From contig NZ_AKJN02000011.1 in the NCBI RefSeq assembly GCF_000282315.2, positions 62,001-126,000 on the forward strand: a stretch of DNA of 64,000 nt, written 5' to 3'. Source of the stretch: Pseudomonas sp. GM41(2012). Lineage in GTDB: Bacteria; Pseudomonadota; Gammaproteobacteria; Pseudomonadales; Pseudomonadaceae. A program made the position numbers and the translations under genes. Below the pieces are notes generated by a model. That model had not been told where the DNA came from. It was given only the letters and a program-made list of their open reading frames with translations, and did not search any database. Positions 43,975 through 51,113 of this stretch are shown in pieces (the stretch's first letter is position 1; each line of letters opens with the position of its first letter).

Positions 43975-44550
43975 CTACTTGCTCCGTCCAATCAATTGCA
44001 GGAACTCCTGGCGGGTATTGCTCGACTCGCGGAAGGCGCCGAGCATCACCGAGGTGTTCATGGTCGAATTCTGTTTCTCGACGCCACGCATCATCATGCA
44101 CATGTGCTTGGCTTCGATGACCACCGCGACGCCCGCCGCGCCGGTCACTTGCTGTACAGCTTCGGCGATTTGCCGAGTGAGGTTTTCCTGGATTTGCAGG
44201 CGACGGGCGAACATGTCCACCAGTCGCGCAATCTTCGACAGGCCCAGCACTTTGCCCGTTGGAATATAAGCCACATGCGCCTTGCCGATGAAGGGCAGCA
44301 TGTGATGTTCGCAGAGCGAGTACAGCTCGATGTTGTCGACGATGATCATTTCATCGTTGTCGGACGCGAACAGCGCGCCGTTGACGATCTCTTCGACACT
44401 TTGTTCATAACCACGGCAGAGGTACTGCATGGCTTTTGCCGCGCGAACCGGGGTGTCTTGCAGACCTTCGCGGTCGGGGTTCTCACCGAGGCCGATGAGG
44501 ATCTCGCGGTAGCTCTGGGACAGGGCGTTCTGGTGCAGGGATAACGTCAT
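43975..44550 (-). CDS. folE: GTP cyclohydrolase I FolE
   Basis: A 191-residue type I GTP cyclohydrolase, converting GTP to 7,8-dihydroneopterin triphosphate. Zinc ligands are seen in LYSLCEHHMLPFIGKAH (about residue 79) and in the second Cys of EAKHMCMMMRG. The middle gene of folM-folE-folX. folE is reported as light-induced in P. putida under LitR-type regulators, and a probable light-sensing module lies 2 kb away. This may be one of several FolE copies, as is common in pseudomonads. Confidence 0.95.
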   Translation of the reverse strand: MTLSLHQNALSQSYREILIGLGENPDREGLQDTPVRAAKAMQYLCRGYEQSVEEIVNGALFASDNDEMIIVDNIELYSLCEHHMLPFIGKAHVAYIPTGKVLGLSKIARLVDMFARRLQIQENLTRQIAEAVQQVTGAAGVAVVIEAKHMCMMMRGVEKQNSTMNTSVMLGAFRESSNTRQEFLQLIGRSK

Positions 44551-44572
44551 GGAACATCCTCGCGGGGGCCGC

Positions 44573-45283
44573 TTATTTGATGTGCCGTCCGCCGTTGACG
44601 GTCAGGGTCGTGCCGGTGACATAAGGGTTGTCGAGCAAATAACGCAGGCTCTGGTAGATCACTTCGCTGCCGGGTTCAATGCCCAGCGCGGATTTGGCGA
44701 GTGCCTTGGCGCGGTACGCCGCGTCGTCGTCGGGCTTGAACATTAGCAGGGCTGGCGCGATACCGTTGACCTTGATTGTCGGCGCGTATTTCGCGGCGAA
44801 GGACAGGGTGAGGCTGTCGAGCCCGGCTTTGCTGGCGCAGTAGCCAATATGCTTGCTGCTGCCCTTGCGGGTCACGTCGTCGCTGATGTGCACGATGTCG
44901 GCGGGGCTTGAGCGTTGCAGCAAGTCGGCACAATGCAGATTGATCAGGTAGGGCGCCAGCATGTGGACGTTGAACATGCGGATGAAGGCTGCGGCGTCGG
45001 TGTCCGGGCTTTCGGTCAGCCATTCGGAGGCGTTATGGACAATCGCCCGCAGGCTGTCGGTGTGGTTTTTCAGTTCGCTGATAAACGCGAAGATCCCGGC
45101 TTCAGTAGAAAAATCTGCAAACACCGCGGTTGCCCCCAGGTCACGCAGGACTTGCACGCCGGGGCGGTCACTGCGGTAGCTGAAGATCACCGGCTGGCCA
45201 TCCTCGAGCAAACGCTGCGCACAGTGCAGGCCGACACGCTGGCCGGCACCGGTGATGAGGATTGGGGCTACGAAAGAGGTCAT
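44573..45283 (-). CDS. folM: Dihydromonapterin reductase FolM
   Basis: A 236-residue short-chain dehydrogenase/reductase. It has the cofactor-binding TGAGQRVGLHCAQ near the N-terminus and the YCASKAG catalytic Tyr-Lys near residue 150. FolM reduces dihydromonapterin (and weakly dihydrofolate) with NADPH to the tetrahydro form. First gene of the minus-strand run folM-folE-folX. The frame is open nine more codons; the ATG giving MTSFVAPILI is preferred. Confidence 0.92.
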   Translation of the reverse strand: MTSFVAPILITGAGQRVGLHCAQRLLEDGQPVIFSYRSDRPGVQVLRDLGATAVFADFSTEAGIFAFISELKNHTDSLRAIVHNASEWLTESPDTDAAAFIRMFNVHMLAPYLINLHCADLLQRSSPADIVHISDDVTRKGSSKHIGYCASKAGLDSLTLSFAAKYAPTIKVNGIAPALLMFKPDDDAAYRAKALAKSALGIEPGSEVIYQSLRYLLDNPYVTGTTLTVNGGRHIK

Positions 45284-45347
45284 GAACGGCACGCGTCGCG
45301 GTAAGAGCAAAACTATACCAGCGCGCGGAGCCGTTCACCTCTATCCC

Positions 45348-45435
45348 GTAGGAGCAAAGCTTGCTCGCGATGAACGATGACGCGGTTTCACAGAAAGACC
45401 GCGTTGCCCCTATCGCGGGCAAGCCTTGCTCCTAC
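45348..45435. repeat. REP-like inverted repeat pair (GTAGGAGC type)
   Basis: GTAGGAGCAAAGCTTGCTCG plus CGAT, and ATCGCGGGCAAGCCTTGCTC plus CTAC, complementary with a few mismatches and a 40-base spacer containing a CGCGGTTTC/GACCGCG stem. Between folM and the monooxygenase-like gene. Confidence 0.85.
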
Positions 45436-45440
45436 AACGG

Positions 45441-46010
45441 CTAGCTGTTCTGAGTGGAGGGCTCGGCGGGCAGCGGTCGTTGCGGCGTGGTGTTCAGCCA
45501 GTTGGCCAGCAGGCGGGTCGACAGCGGAATGAAGAAGTAGACCATCAGTGGGGTCAGGCACAAGGTGCTGATGAACACCCGGCTCAGTAAACCCATGTCG
45601 CTCAGCAACGGCCCGAGGACAAAGTTGAACAGCAGGGAAACCGGGAAGAATGCCAACCAGATCGCCACGGCCTGTTTCCAGCGTGGTGGCCGCTGGCCGG
45701 CCGCGCCGAACCAGCCTTCAATTCCACTGACACGATGTTCCGTTGGATGGGCAAACAAGTCACTGCCGCGTGCCAGCCATGCGGTGCGCGAGGCGGAATG
45801 CTCCCAGGCGTGCAAAGTCTGCTCGTCGGCGAAGCGGAAAATAATCTGGAATTCGTCATCGTCGGGCGGCGGAGCGAGCACGCCAGAACCGAGATAGCCG
45901 GAAAAATCAGTGGCCAGTTGTTCGCCTTCGTGCAACCAGGCGATCAGGTCTTGATAGCGCCCATCGGCGACGCGGCGCGCAACCATCAGCGTGACGGGTG
46001 AGGTAGACAT
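45441..46010 (-). CDS. Antibiotic biosynthesis monooxygenase (ABM)-domain membrane protein
   Basis: A 189-residue protein. Residues 1-100 form an ABM-like ferredoxin fold (VTLMVARRVADGRYQDLIAW, FQIIFRFADEQTLHAWEHSA). It is followed by two membrane helices (IWLAFFPVSLLFNFVLGPLL and STLCLTPLMVYFFIPL). ABM domains with a C-terminal membrane hairpin are common in bacteria, but their substrates are mostly unknown. The ATG at 46010 matches the family start; the frame stays open far upstream. It is divergent from the MerR-family gene with a 212-base shared promoter region, so shared control is possible. Confidence 0.85.
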   Translation of the reverse strand: MSTSPVTLMVARRVADGRYQDLIAWLHEGEQLATDFSGYLGSGVLAPPPDDDEFQIIFRFADEQTLHAWEHSASRTAWLARGSDLFAHPTEHRVSGIEGWFGAAGQRPPRWKQAVAIWLAFFPVSLLFNFVLGPLLSDMGLLSRVFISTLCLTPLMVYFFIPLSTRLLANWLNTTPQRPLPAEPSTQNS

Positions 46011-46197
46011 TGTGTATCTCCGTATGACAATCGCGTCACTCCGGATAGGAGTTTCGCCAGGCGCAGCGCCGGGGTGGTGGGCTGCGTCTTGGAACAAGCA
46101 AGGATTATTCCTGATTCTGCCGGGTACGTCAGTGAACTTCGTCGCCATCAACGTCTTGAATGGTGTGGGGGCAGGAGAGGTAGAATGGGATCCAATT

Positions 46198-46215
46198 TCA
46201 TACATGGATGTAGAA
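46198..46215 (+). promoter_or_regulatory. TACA/TGTA half-site pair just upstream of the MerR-family gene
   Basis: CATACA-TGGA-TGTAGA lies 8 bases before the start codon of the LitR-like gene. It contains the TACA and TGTA half-sites typical of the LitR/PplR binding motif, but at 4-base spacing; the motif I recall has about 12 bases between the halves. Hence only a weak candidate for autoregulation. Confidence 0.3.
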
Positions 46216-46222
46216 CTATAAA

Positions 46223-47182
46223 ATGCCTGTCCTGACTGACGTTGTCCCTGGATTGCAGCCCGGTCTTCCACTCGAGCAGGAAGAACTGTTTCCGATTCGC
46301 GAAGTGGCGCGCCTGACTGGGGTCAACCCGGTCACGCTACGTGCATGGGAGCGTCGCTATGGTCTGATACAACCCGCGCGCACCGAAAGTGGGCACAGAC
46401 TGTATTCGATGATCGATATCGATCGTGTCCGCAGCATCCTTGGCTGGATCGAACGCGGTGTTGCTGTCAGTAAAATCGGCAAAATCCTGGCCAGGATTGC
46501 ACCGCTTCAGGCCCTGTCGCACATCATCCCGAGTGAACTCGTACACGCTGACCACACGCAATGGCAGCAGCAAGTTCAGTCGGCGGTGAGTGCCTTTGAT
46601 GAGGTTCAACTGGAGCAGGTCTATGGACAGATCTTTTCCAGTTATCCCCTGACTATCGTGTTTCAGGACATTCTGCTTCCACTCTGGAAGCAACTGCGGC
46701 AGCGCCATGAAGCATTCGGCCAGGCCAGCGAGTGGCTTTTTCTGGATGGTTTTCTGCGCTCCAGAGTGTTGCAACGCCTGCTGCTGGTGCGTGTCCTGCA
46801 GCCGCGACGGGTGATTGTCTGCGCCCTGAGCGATCAGTGTCGTGAACTCGAAGTGCTGGTAACGGCGCTGTTTCTGAGCAGCGTCGATTCGGCTATTCAA
46901 GTGTTGGCTATCGGTCAACCATTCGATGAATTGGCCCTGGTCTGCGAAAGAGTCAAGCCCCAGGCGCTGGTGCTGATTTCCAATTACGCGCCTGCGCTCG
47001 AGTTGCCACGGCGATTGAAGCGCCTGGCCTTGAGCCTGGATTGTCAGTTGATGCTGGCGGGGGATGCGTCCGATCTGGTGCAGGAAAGCCTGGCTGGATC
47101 GTCGATTGGATGTCTGGGTAACGAAGGATTGGTCATGCGTCAGCGTTTGAAACAGTTCCTGACGGGCAACCTGGACACTTGA
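46223..47182 (+). CDS. MerR-family regulator, LitR/CarH-like (probably B12-independent)
   Basis: A 319-residue regulator. The N-terminal MerR winged helix is EEELFPIREVARLTGVNPVT... followed by LRAWERRYGL (about residues 20-90). The rest resembles the helical-bundle plus Rossmann cobalamin-binding module of CarH/LitR. The expected B12 contacts seem lost: the helical W...EH position reads EWLFLDGF, and the lower-ligand DxHxxG region reads SDQCRELE. That fits the class II LitR (PplR) group of P. putida, which acts with short LOV photoreceptors. A LOV gene lies 0.7 kb downstream. No strong Shine-Dalgarno precedes the ATG. Confidence 0.82.
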   Translation: MPVLTDVVPGLQPGLPLEQEELFPIREVARLTGVNPVTLRAWERRYGLIQPARTESGHRLYSMIDIDRVRSILGWIERGVAVSKIGKILARIAPLQALSHIIPSELVHADHTQWQQQVQSAVSAFDEVQLEQVYGQIFSSYPLTIVFQDILLPLWKQLRQRHEAFGQASEWLFLDGFLRSRVLQRLLLVRVLQPRRVIVCALSDQCRELEVLVTALFLSSVDSAIQVLAIGQPFDELALVCERVKPQALVLISNYAPALELPRRLKRLALSLDCQLMLAGDASDLVQESLAGSSIGCLGNEGLVMRQRLKQFLTGNLDT

Positions 47183-47183
47183 A

Positions 47184-47789
47184 TCAGAGATGCATTGCCG
47201 GATGCGTCAGCCGATGCTGTTGAAGGATGTACTGGCGCAGACGCTCGGTTTCGTCCTTGTCATCCTGATTCAACTGATAGGCATAGAAGCCGTTCCCGGT
47301 TTCTTTCTCGAAGGTGCCGCGCAACGCGATGCGCTCGTAGCCTGAAGGACTGAACCACAAGGCGAAATGTTTTGGCGGCTTGGTCTTGTTGCGAACTTCC
47401 AGCAAAACCCCTTTGAACGACACTTCGTGCACCCACATCGTACCGGGCTGGCCACTGGCATTCTCCAGTGCAACCGGTTCTTCGAGTACCAGGCGCCATG
47501 GCCGGACCATCGGTCCGTCTTCATAAATGCTGGGAACGCCAAGGCGTAAATGCATTGCGTGAAATTCGTCTTCCACCAGGTGCAGCGGGAAAGTCATTTG
47601 CTGATTTTCGAAGTTGGCCTGGATGGTGACTTGCTCATGAGCGGCAAGGCGCGTGAGCAGGTCACGGATCTGTGAACCACCGTTGACGAGCAGGCTCGAC
47701 GTCGCATCCCGCACATTGAGTTGCGGGTTGTGTTGCATTTTCTGGATAAAATCCAGCTCATCCTGGGTCAGGAGTGCGTCGCGTTGCAT
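47184..47789 (-). CDS. PilZ / flagellar-brake (YcgR)-like protein
   Basis: A 201-residue cytoplasmic protein. The first part (about residues 1-85) resembles the YcgR N-terminal domain (LLTRLAAHEQVTIQANFENQQMTF); the second resembles a PilZ beta-barrel (TMWVHEVSFKGVLLEVRNK). The c-di-GMP motif D/NxSxxG reads EVSFKG, and I do not find a clear RxxxR, so ligand binding is doubtful. The frame is open to 47843, but the ATG at 47789 is the first convincing start. It lies 54 bases downstream of the LOV gene on the same strand and its stop nearly abuts the MerR gene. Confidence 0.6.
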   Translation of the reverse strand: MQRDALLTQDELDFIQKMQHNPQLNVRDATSSLLVNGGSQIRDLLTRLAAHEQVTIQANFENQQMTFPLHLVEDEFHAMHLRLGVPSIYEDGPMVRPWRLVLEEPVALENASGQPGTMWVHEVSFKGVLLEVRNKTKPPKHFALWFSPSGYERIALRGTFEKETGNGFYAYQLNQDDKDETERLRQYILQQHRLTHPAMHL

Positions 47790-47843
47790 GATCTGCTCGA
47801 CAGAAAAAATTACAAAGTCACCGGTGATTGTAGTTAATGACAA

Positions 47844-48320
47844 TCAATTCTTCGTTTTGTTTTTGCCGTTCGTCGCTTTTAGTGCGGCAAGCTCGGTCTG
47901 GACCTCGGCCAATTGCGCTTCCAACTGCGCGACTCGCTGCTGCGCCTTGACCTGAAGGGTGACGTCTTTCTGCACACCGATGAAATAAGTCTGTCCGTCA
48001 TCAGGGTTCTTCATCGTCGAGAGAGACAGTTCGTTCCAGAACGGCGTGCCGTCCTTGCGATAATTTCTGAGGATTTCCCGGCAGGAACCACCACTGCTCA
48101 ACGCCTCGCGAATCAACGGGAGCGCTTCCTGGTCGCGGTCCCCTGACTGAAGAAAACGGCAATCCTGGTAGAGGATTTCTTCGCTGGTGTAACCCGTCAG
48201 GCGTTCGAATGCCGGGTTGACGTAAATCAGGATGTTGTCCTGCTCGCCTTCTTTTTCGGCAATCACGATGCCGTCGTTGGAAGCGTTGATCACCATTTGC
48301 AGCAGTTGGGCGTTAATCAT
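47844..48320 (-). CDS. Short LOV blue-light photoreceptor
   Basis: A 158-residue single LOV/PAS protein. The flavin-binding core contains the photoactive cysteine C54 in YQDCRFLQSGDRDQ. It also has VNPAFERLTGY, NYRKDGTPFWNELSLS and the terminal-strand glutamine in YFIGVQKDV. A short N-cap (MINAQLLQMVINASNDGIVI) and a C-terminal helix with coiled-coil heptads (about residues 117-150) match the P. putida SB1/SB2-LOV proteins, which dimerise through these parts. No output domain is present. It lies next to a LitR-like regulator and a PilZ-like gene. Confidence 0.93.
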   Translation of the reverse strand: MINAQLLQMVINASNDGIVIAEKEGEQDNILIYVNPAFERLTGYTSEEILYQDCRFLQSGDRDQEALPLIREALSSGGSCREILRNYRKDGTPFWNELSLSTMKNPDDGQTYFIGVQKDVTLQVKAQQRVAQLEAQLAEVQTELAALKATNGKNKTKN

Positions 48321-48380
48321 CGGAGAATCCTTTCCAATTTGATTGTGGGATGCATTCTAAAAGAACATTGAGAACTTTCT

Positions 48381-48393
48381 ACTGGTCACCAGT
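48381..48393. promoter_or_regulatory. Perfect 13-base palindrome between LOV and flavodoxin genes
   Basis: ACTGGT-C-ACCAGT lies 61 bases upstream of the LOV start and 82 bases upstream of the flavodoxin start, in the divergent promoter region. It could be an operator for either gene. It is not the TGTACA-type site expected for LitR-like regulators. Confidence 0.35.
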
Positions 48394-48474
48394 GTTAATT
48401 GAGAGTCAATCGCAGCTTTTTTGCCACGGCTGTTAATATCCCCCGTCTTTTTACTCAGCTTCAGGATCAGATTG

Positions 48475-48930
48475 ATGAAAGTCGCCATCCTTTCCGGCTC
48501 GGTGTACGGCACGGCTGAAGAAGTCGCCCGCCACGCCGCAAATATTTTAAAAGCAGCGGGTTTCGAAACCTGGCACAACCCGCGTGCGAGCCTCGCCGAT
48601 GTTCAGGCCTTTGGCCCCGAAGCCTTCCTGGCGGTGACCTCGACCACCGGCATGGGCGAGTTACCGGACAACCTGCAACCGTTGTATTTCGCCATTCGCG
48701 ACCAGTTGCCGGCGGCCTGGCGTGGCTTGCCGGGCGCCGTGATTGGTCTGGGCGATGCGAGTTACGGTGATACGTTTTGCGGCGGCGGCGAGCAAATGCG
48801 TGAATTGTTCGGCGAGCTGGGCCTACGCGAAGTCCTGCCCATGCTGCGCCTGGACGCCAGCGAAAGCGTGACGCCGGAAACCGACGCCGAGCCTTGGCTG
48901 GCGGAGTTGGTCAGCGCTCTGCGGGGCTGA
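48475..48930 (+). CDS. Flavodoxin (MioC-like)
   Basis: A 151-residue flavodoxin-fold protein. The FMN phosphate-binding loop is SGSVYGTAEEVARH at the N-terminus, and flavin-contact loops are STTGMGELPDNL (about residue 60) and GLGDASYGDTFCGGG (about residue 95). It resembles MioC/YqcA, which donate electrons in biotin synthesis or tRNA modification; the partner is not known here. The frame is open 18 codons further, but the ATG giving MKVAILSG is the family start. Its end overlaps the converging LysR gene by 20 bases. Confidence 0.88.
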   Translation: MKVAILSGSVYGTAEEVARHAANILKAAGFETWHNPRASLADVQAFGPEAFLAVTSTTGMGELPDNLQPLYFAIRDQLPAAWRGLPGAVIGLGDASYGDTFCGGGEQMRELFGELGLREVLPMLRLDASESVTPETDAEPWLAELVSALRG

Positions 48931-49807
48931 CCGGCCGCTCGCGCAGCAAGGCGAGCCAGGCTTGCGCGGCTTTTGACAAGTACGCGCCCTGACGCCAGAT
49001 GAAGGCGATATCCCAACGCAGATAGCTCGGCGCGTTCAAGGTCAGGCGCACTACGCCTGGCCGCTCCAGCCCGCGTGCCACCACGCGCGGCAACAGCACC
49101 ACCCCTTGACCGGCCGCCACCAGCGCCGCAAGAAAGTCAGCCTGGCCGCTGCGACCACCTTCCTTGGGCGTAAAACCCATCTGCTGGCAGGCTTGCAGCA
49201 AGCGGTCGTTGAGCACGAAGCTGCGCTGATACAGCAAGAATGGCGTGTCGGCCAATTCCTCCAGCCCAATCACGGTCTTCGACGCCAGCGGATGATCGGC
49301 CGGCAGCAGGGCGTCCAACGGTTCATCGCAGAAAGGCTGGAAGGCGAACTGCGGGTCCTTCGTTAACAGGCCGCCACCCAATTCCAGCTCACCACTCAAA
49401 ACGGCCTGTTCGATGTTCAGGCTACCGCCCTCAAGCAATTGAATGCTGATGTTGGGGTAGCGGCGCCGGTACTCGGCGAACAGTCCGGCGAACAGCGCAT
49501 CGCTGCCCAGTAGCGGCAAACCCAGGCGCAATTCCCCACGGGCCAGTTGGCTCAAGTCATCCAGCTCACTGAGTAGTTCCTTGCGCAGCCGCAACATGCC
49601 TTCGGCCCGTAGAAGGACCACGCTGCCGGCGGCAGTCAGGCGCAGCTGCGAACCCTGCCGTTCGAGCAGCGCAGTGCCCAGGCTCTGTTCCAGATGAGCG
49701 ACCTGTTTGCTCACTGCCGATTGACTGATGTGCAGGGTCTTGGCGGCTTGAGTAAAACCACCCTGATGCATGACTTCGACGAAGCTGCGTAGCTGTTTGA
49801 ATTCCAT
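48911..49807 (-). CDS. LysR-family regulator next to a CidA/LrgB pair
   Basis: A 298-residue LysR regulator. The winged helix is MEFKQLRSFVEVMHQGGFTQAAKTLHIS, with the recognition helix SQSAVSKQVAHLE. The co-inducer domain starts near residue 90 (ARGELRLGLPLLGSDALF). It is divergent from the cidA/lrgB-like genes, so it probably controls them, as CidR does in other bacteria. A perfect ATTCCA-TTT-TGGAAT palindrome lies at its own start. In-frame ATGs occur at 49807 and 49813; I choose MEFKQLRSF. Confidence 0.9.
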   Translation of the reverse strand: MEFKQLRSFVEVMHQGGFTQAAKTLHISQSAVSKQVAHLEQSLGTALLERQGSQLRLTAAGSVVLLRAEGMLRLRKELLSELDDLSQLARGELRLGLPLLGSDALFAGLFAEYRRRYPNISIQLLEGGSLNIEQAVLSGELELGGGLLTKDPQFAFQPFCDEPLDALLPADHPLASKTVIGLEELADTPFLLYQRSFVLNDRLLQACQQMGFTPKEGGRSGQADFLAALVAAGQGVVLLPRVVARGLERPGVVRLTLNAPSYLRWDIAFIWRQGAYLSKAAQAWLALLRERPVSPAER

Positions 49808-49814
49808 CTGCATG

Positions 49815-49829
49815 ATTCCATTTTGGAAT
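49815..49829. promoter_or_regulatory. Perfect 15-base palindrome at the LysR start (LTTR-box candidate)
   Basis: ATTCCA-TTT-TGGAAT, containing the T-N11-A core of LysR-type binding sites. It lies 8 bases upstream of the LysR start and 75 bases before the cidA-like start, a placement suited to autorepression and divergent activation. Confidence 0.6.
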
Positions 49830-49903
49830 GGCTTCGAGTCTAACAATTCGCTTCGGGTATAGCAGCCCGCTCCTTAAAATGAGCACCTGTGAGGACCGAA
49901 GAC

Positions 49904-50290
49904 ATGAACGCATCGACCTTAAAAAAATTGGCTCGACTGGCGACCGAATTGGCCGTGCTGCTGGCCATCTACCTGCTCGGCTGCCAGATGGCCGTGTGGT
50001 TTGCCTGGCCGATTCCCGGTGGTGTCATCGGCATGGTGCTGTTGCTGCTGGCGTTCGCTTTAGGTGTGGTCAAACCGGCAACGCTGCAAATGGGCGCCGG
50101 CCTGTTGATGGCCGAGATGCTGTTGTTCTTCATTCCGGCGCTCATGAGCCTGCTCGATTACGGTGGTCTGCTGCGCAGCGACGGTTGGCGAATTTTGCTG
50201 GTGATCGGCGTCAGCACGCTAATGGTGATGCTGGTGACTGCATTTACCGTGGAACTGGTGGTGCGGTTGAGGAGTTCTCGTGAAGCTTGA
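49904..50290 (+). CDS. CidA/LrgA family holin-like protein
   Basis: A 128-residue membrane protein with four hydrophobic helices. It shows the CidA/LrgA family pattern YLLGCQMAVWFAWPIPGGVIGMV near residue 20 and LFFIPALMSLLDYGGLL near residue 70. CidA/LrgA proteins are holin-like and, with CidB/LrgB, influence murein hydrolase activity, overflow metabolite (pyruvate/acetate) transport and programmed lysis. GAGGA lies about 10 bases before the ATG at 49904; a GTG five codons upstream overlaps it. It overlaps the next gene by 11 bases. Confidence 0.87.
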   Translation: MNASTLKKLARLATELAVLLAIYLLGCQMAVWFAWPIPGGVIGMVLLLLAFALGVVKPATLQMGAGLLMAEMLLFFIPALMSLLDYGGLLRSDGWRILLVIGVSTLMVMLVTAFTVELVVRLRSSREA

Positions 50291-50966
50291 GCTGATGCCG
50301 ATGTTCTGGCTGGCCTTCACGCTGCTGGCCTATCTGTTCAGTCGCTGGATCTATCGGCGCACCGGGCGCTATGTGTTGTCGCCACTGATTCTGGTTCCAG
50401 CCTTGCTGTTGGCACTCGCTGTGCCGCTGCACACCGCGTATGCCGAATATTCGAGCAACACCCATTGGCTGATGTTGGTGCTGGGGCCGGTTACCGTCGC
50501 TTTTGCAGTACCTATCTGGCAGCAGCGGCAGATGCTCATGCGGCATTGGTCGGCGTTGTTGCTGGGGATGCTGGCGGGCAGCGCGGCGTCCATCGGCAGT
50601 TCGTTCGGGTTGGCCAAGGCGCTGGCACTGGACAGTTCGGTGACGATGTCGCTGGTGCCGCGCTCGATCACCACACCTTTTGCCATGCCGCTGGCCCATG
50701 ACCTGGGTGGCGTACCGGAACTGACCGCGGTGTTTGTGATGTTCACCGGGGTGTTCGGGGCGATGCTCGGCGGCATTTTGCTCAAGTGGTTGCCCCTGCG
50801 CAGTGCCTTGGCTCGAGGGGCGCTGTTTGGTGTCGGTGCCCACGGTGCCGGAGTCAGTCGGGCGAATGAAGTGGGGGGTGAAGAGGGCTCGGTAGCGGGG
50901 TTAGTCATGGTTCTGACGGGGCTGCTGAATCTGTTCGCCGCCCCCTTGTTGGCGGCAGTACTTTGA
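50280..50966 (+). CDS. LrgB/CidB family membrane protein
   Basis: A 228-residue polytopic inner-membrane protein of the LrgB/CidB family. Family blocks are VPRSITTPFAMPLAHDLGGVP near residue 125 and ALFGVGAHGAGVSRANEVGG near residue 185. Together with the CidA-like protein it forms the putative holin/antiholin-type or metabolite export system. The start overlaps the cidA end by 11 bases and the pair is probably switched by the divergent LysR regulator. Confidence 0.9.
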   Translation: MKLELMPMFWLAFTLLAYLFSRWIYRRTGRYVLSPLILVPALLLALAVPLHTAYAEYSSNTHWLMLVLGPVTVAFAVPIWQQRQMLMRHWSALLLGMLAGSAASIGSSFGLAKALALDSSVTMSLVPRSITTPFAMPLAHDLGGVPELTAVFVMFTGVFGAMLGGILLKWLPLRSALARGALFGVGAHGAGVSRANEVGGEEGSVAGLVMVLTGLLNLFAAPLLAAVL

Positions 50967-51113
50967 CATGGATCCACGTTCATCGGCGTACTGACTCGCT
51001 AGGCCATCAAGCTGGCTGCCAATGCAACTACACGATCCCCGGGGCGTGACTAGACTGGTGTAACGTCGGTAAACAATAGAAACCCCAAGAATAAAAATTA
51101 GAGGTTCCTTGCC

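Noticed and set aside
4459..45435. The spaced repeats as a CRISPR array
   Set aside because: The copies are inverted pairs scattered over 41 kb, not direct repeats with regular spacers, and no cas genes are present.
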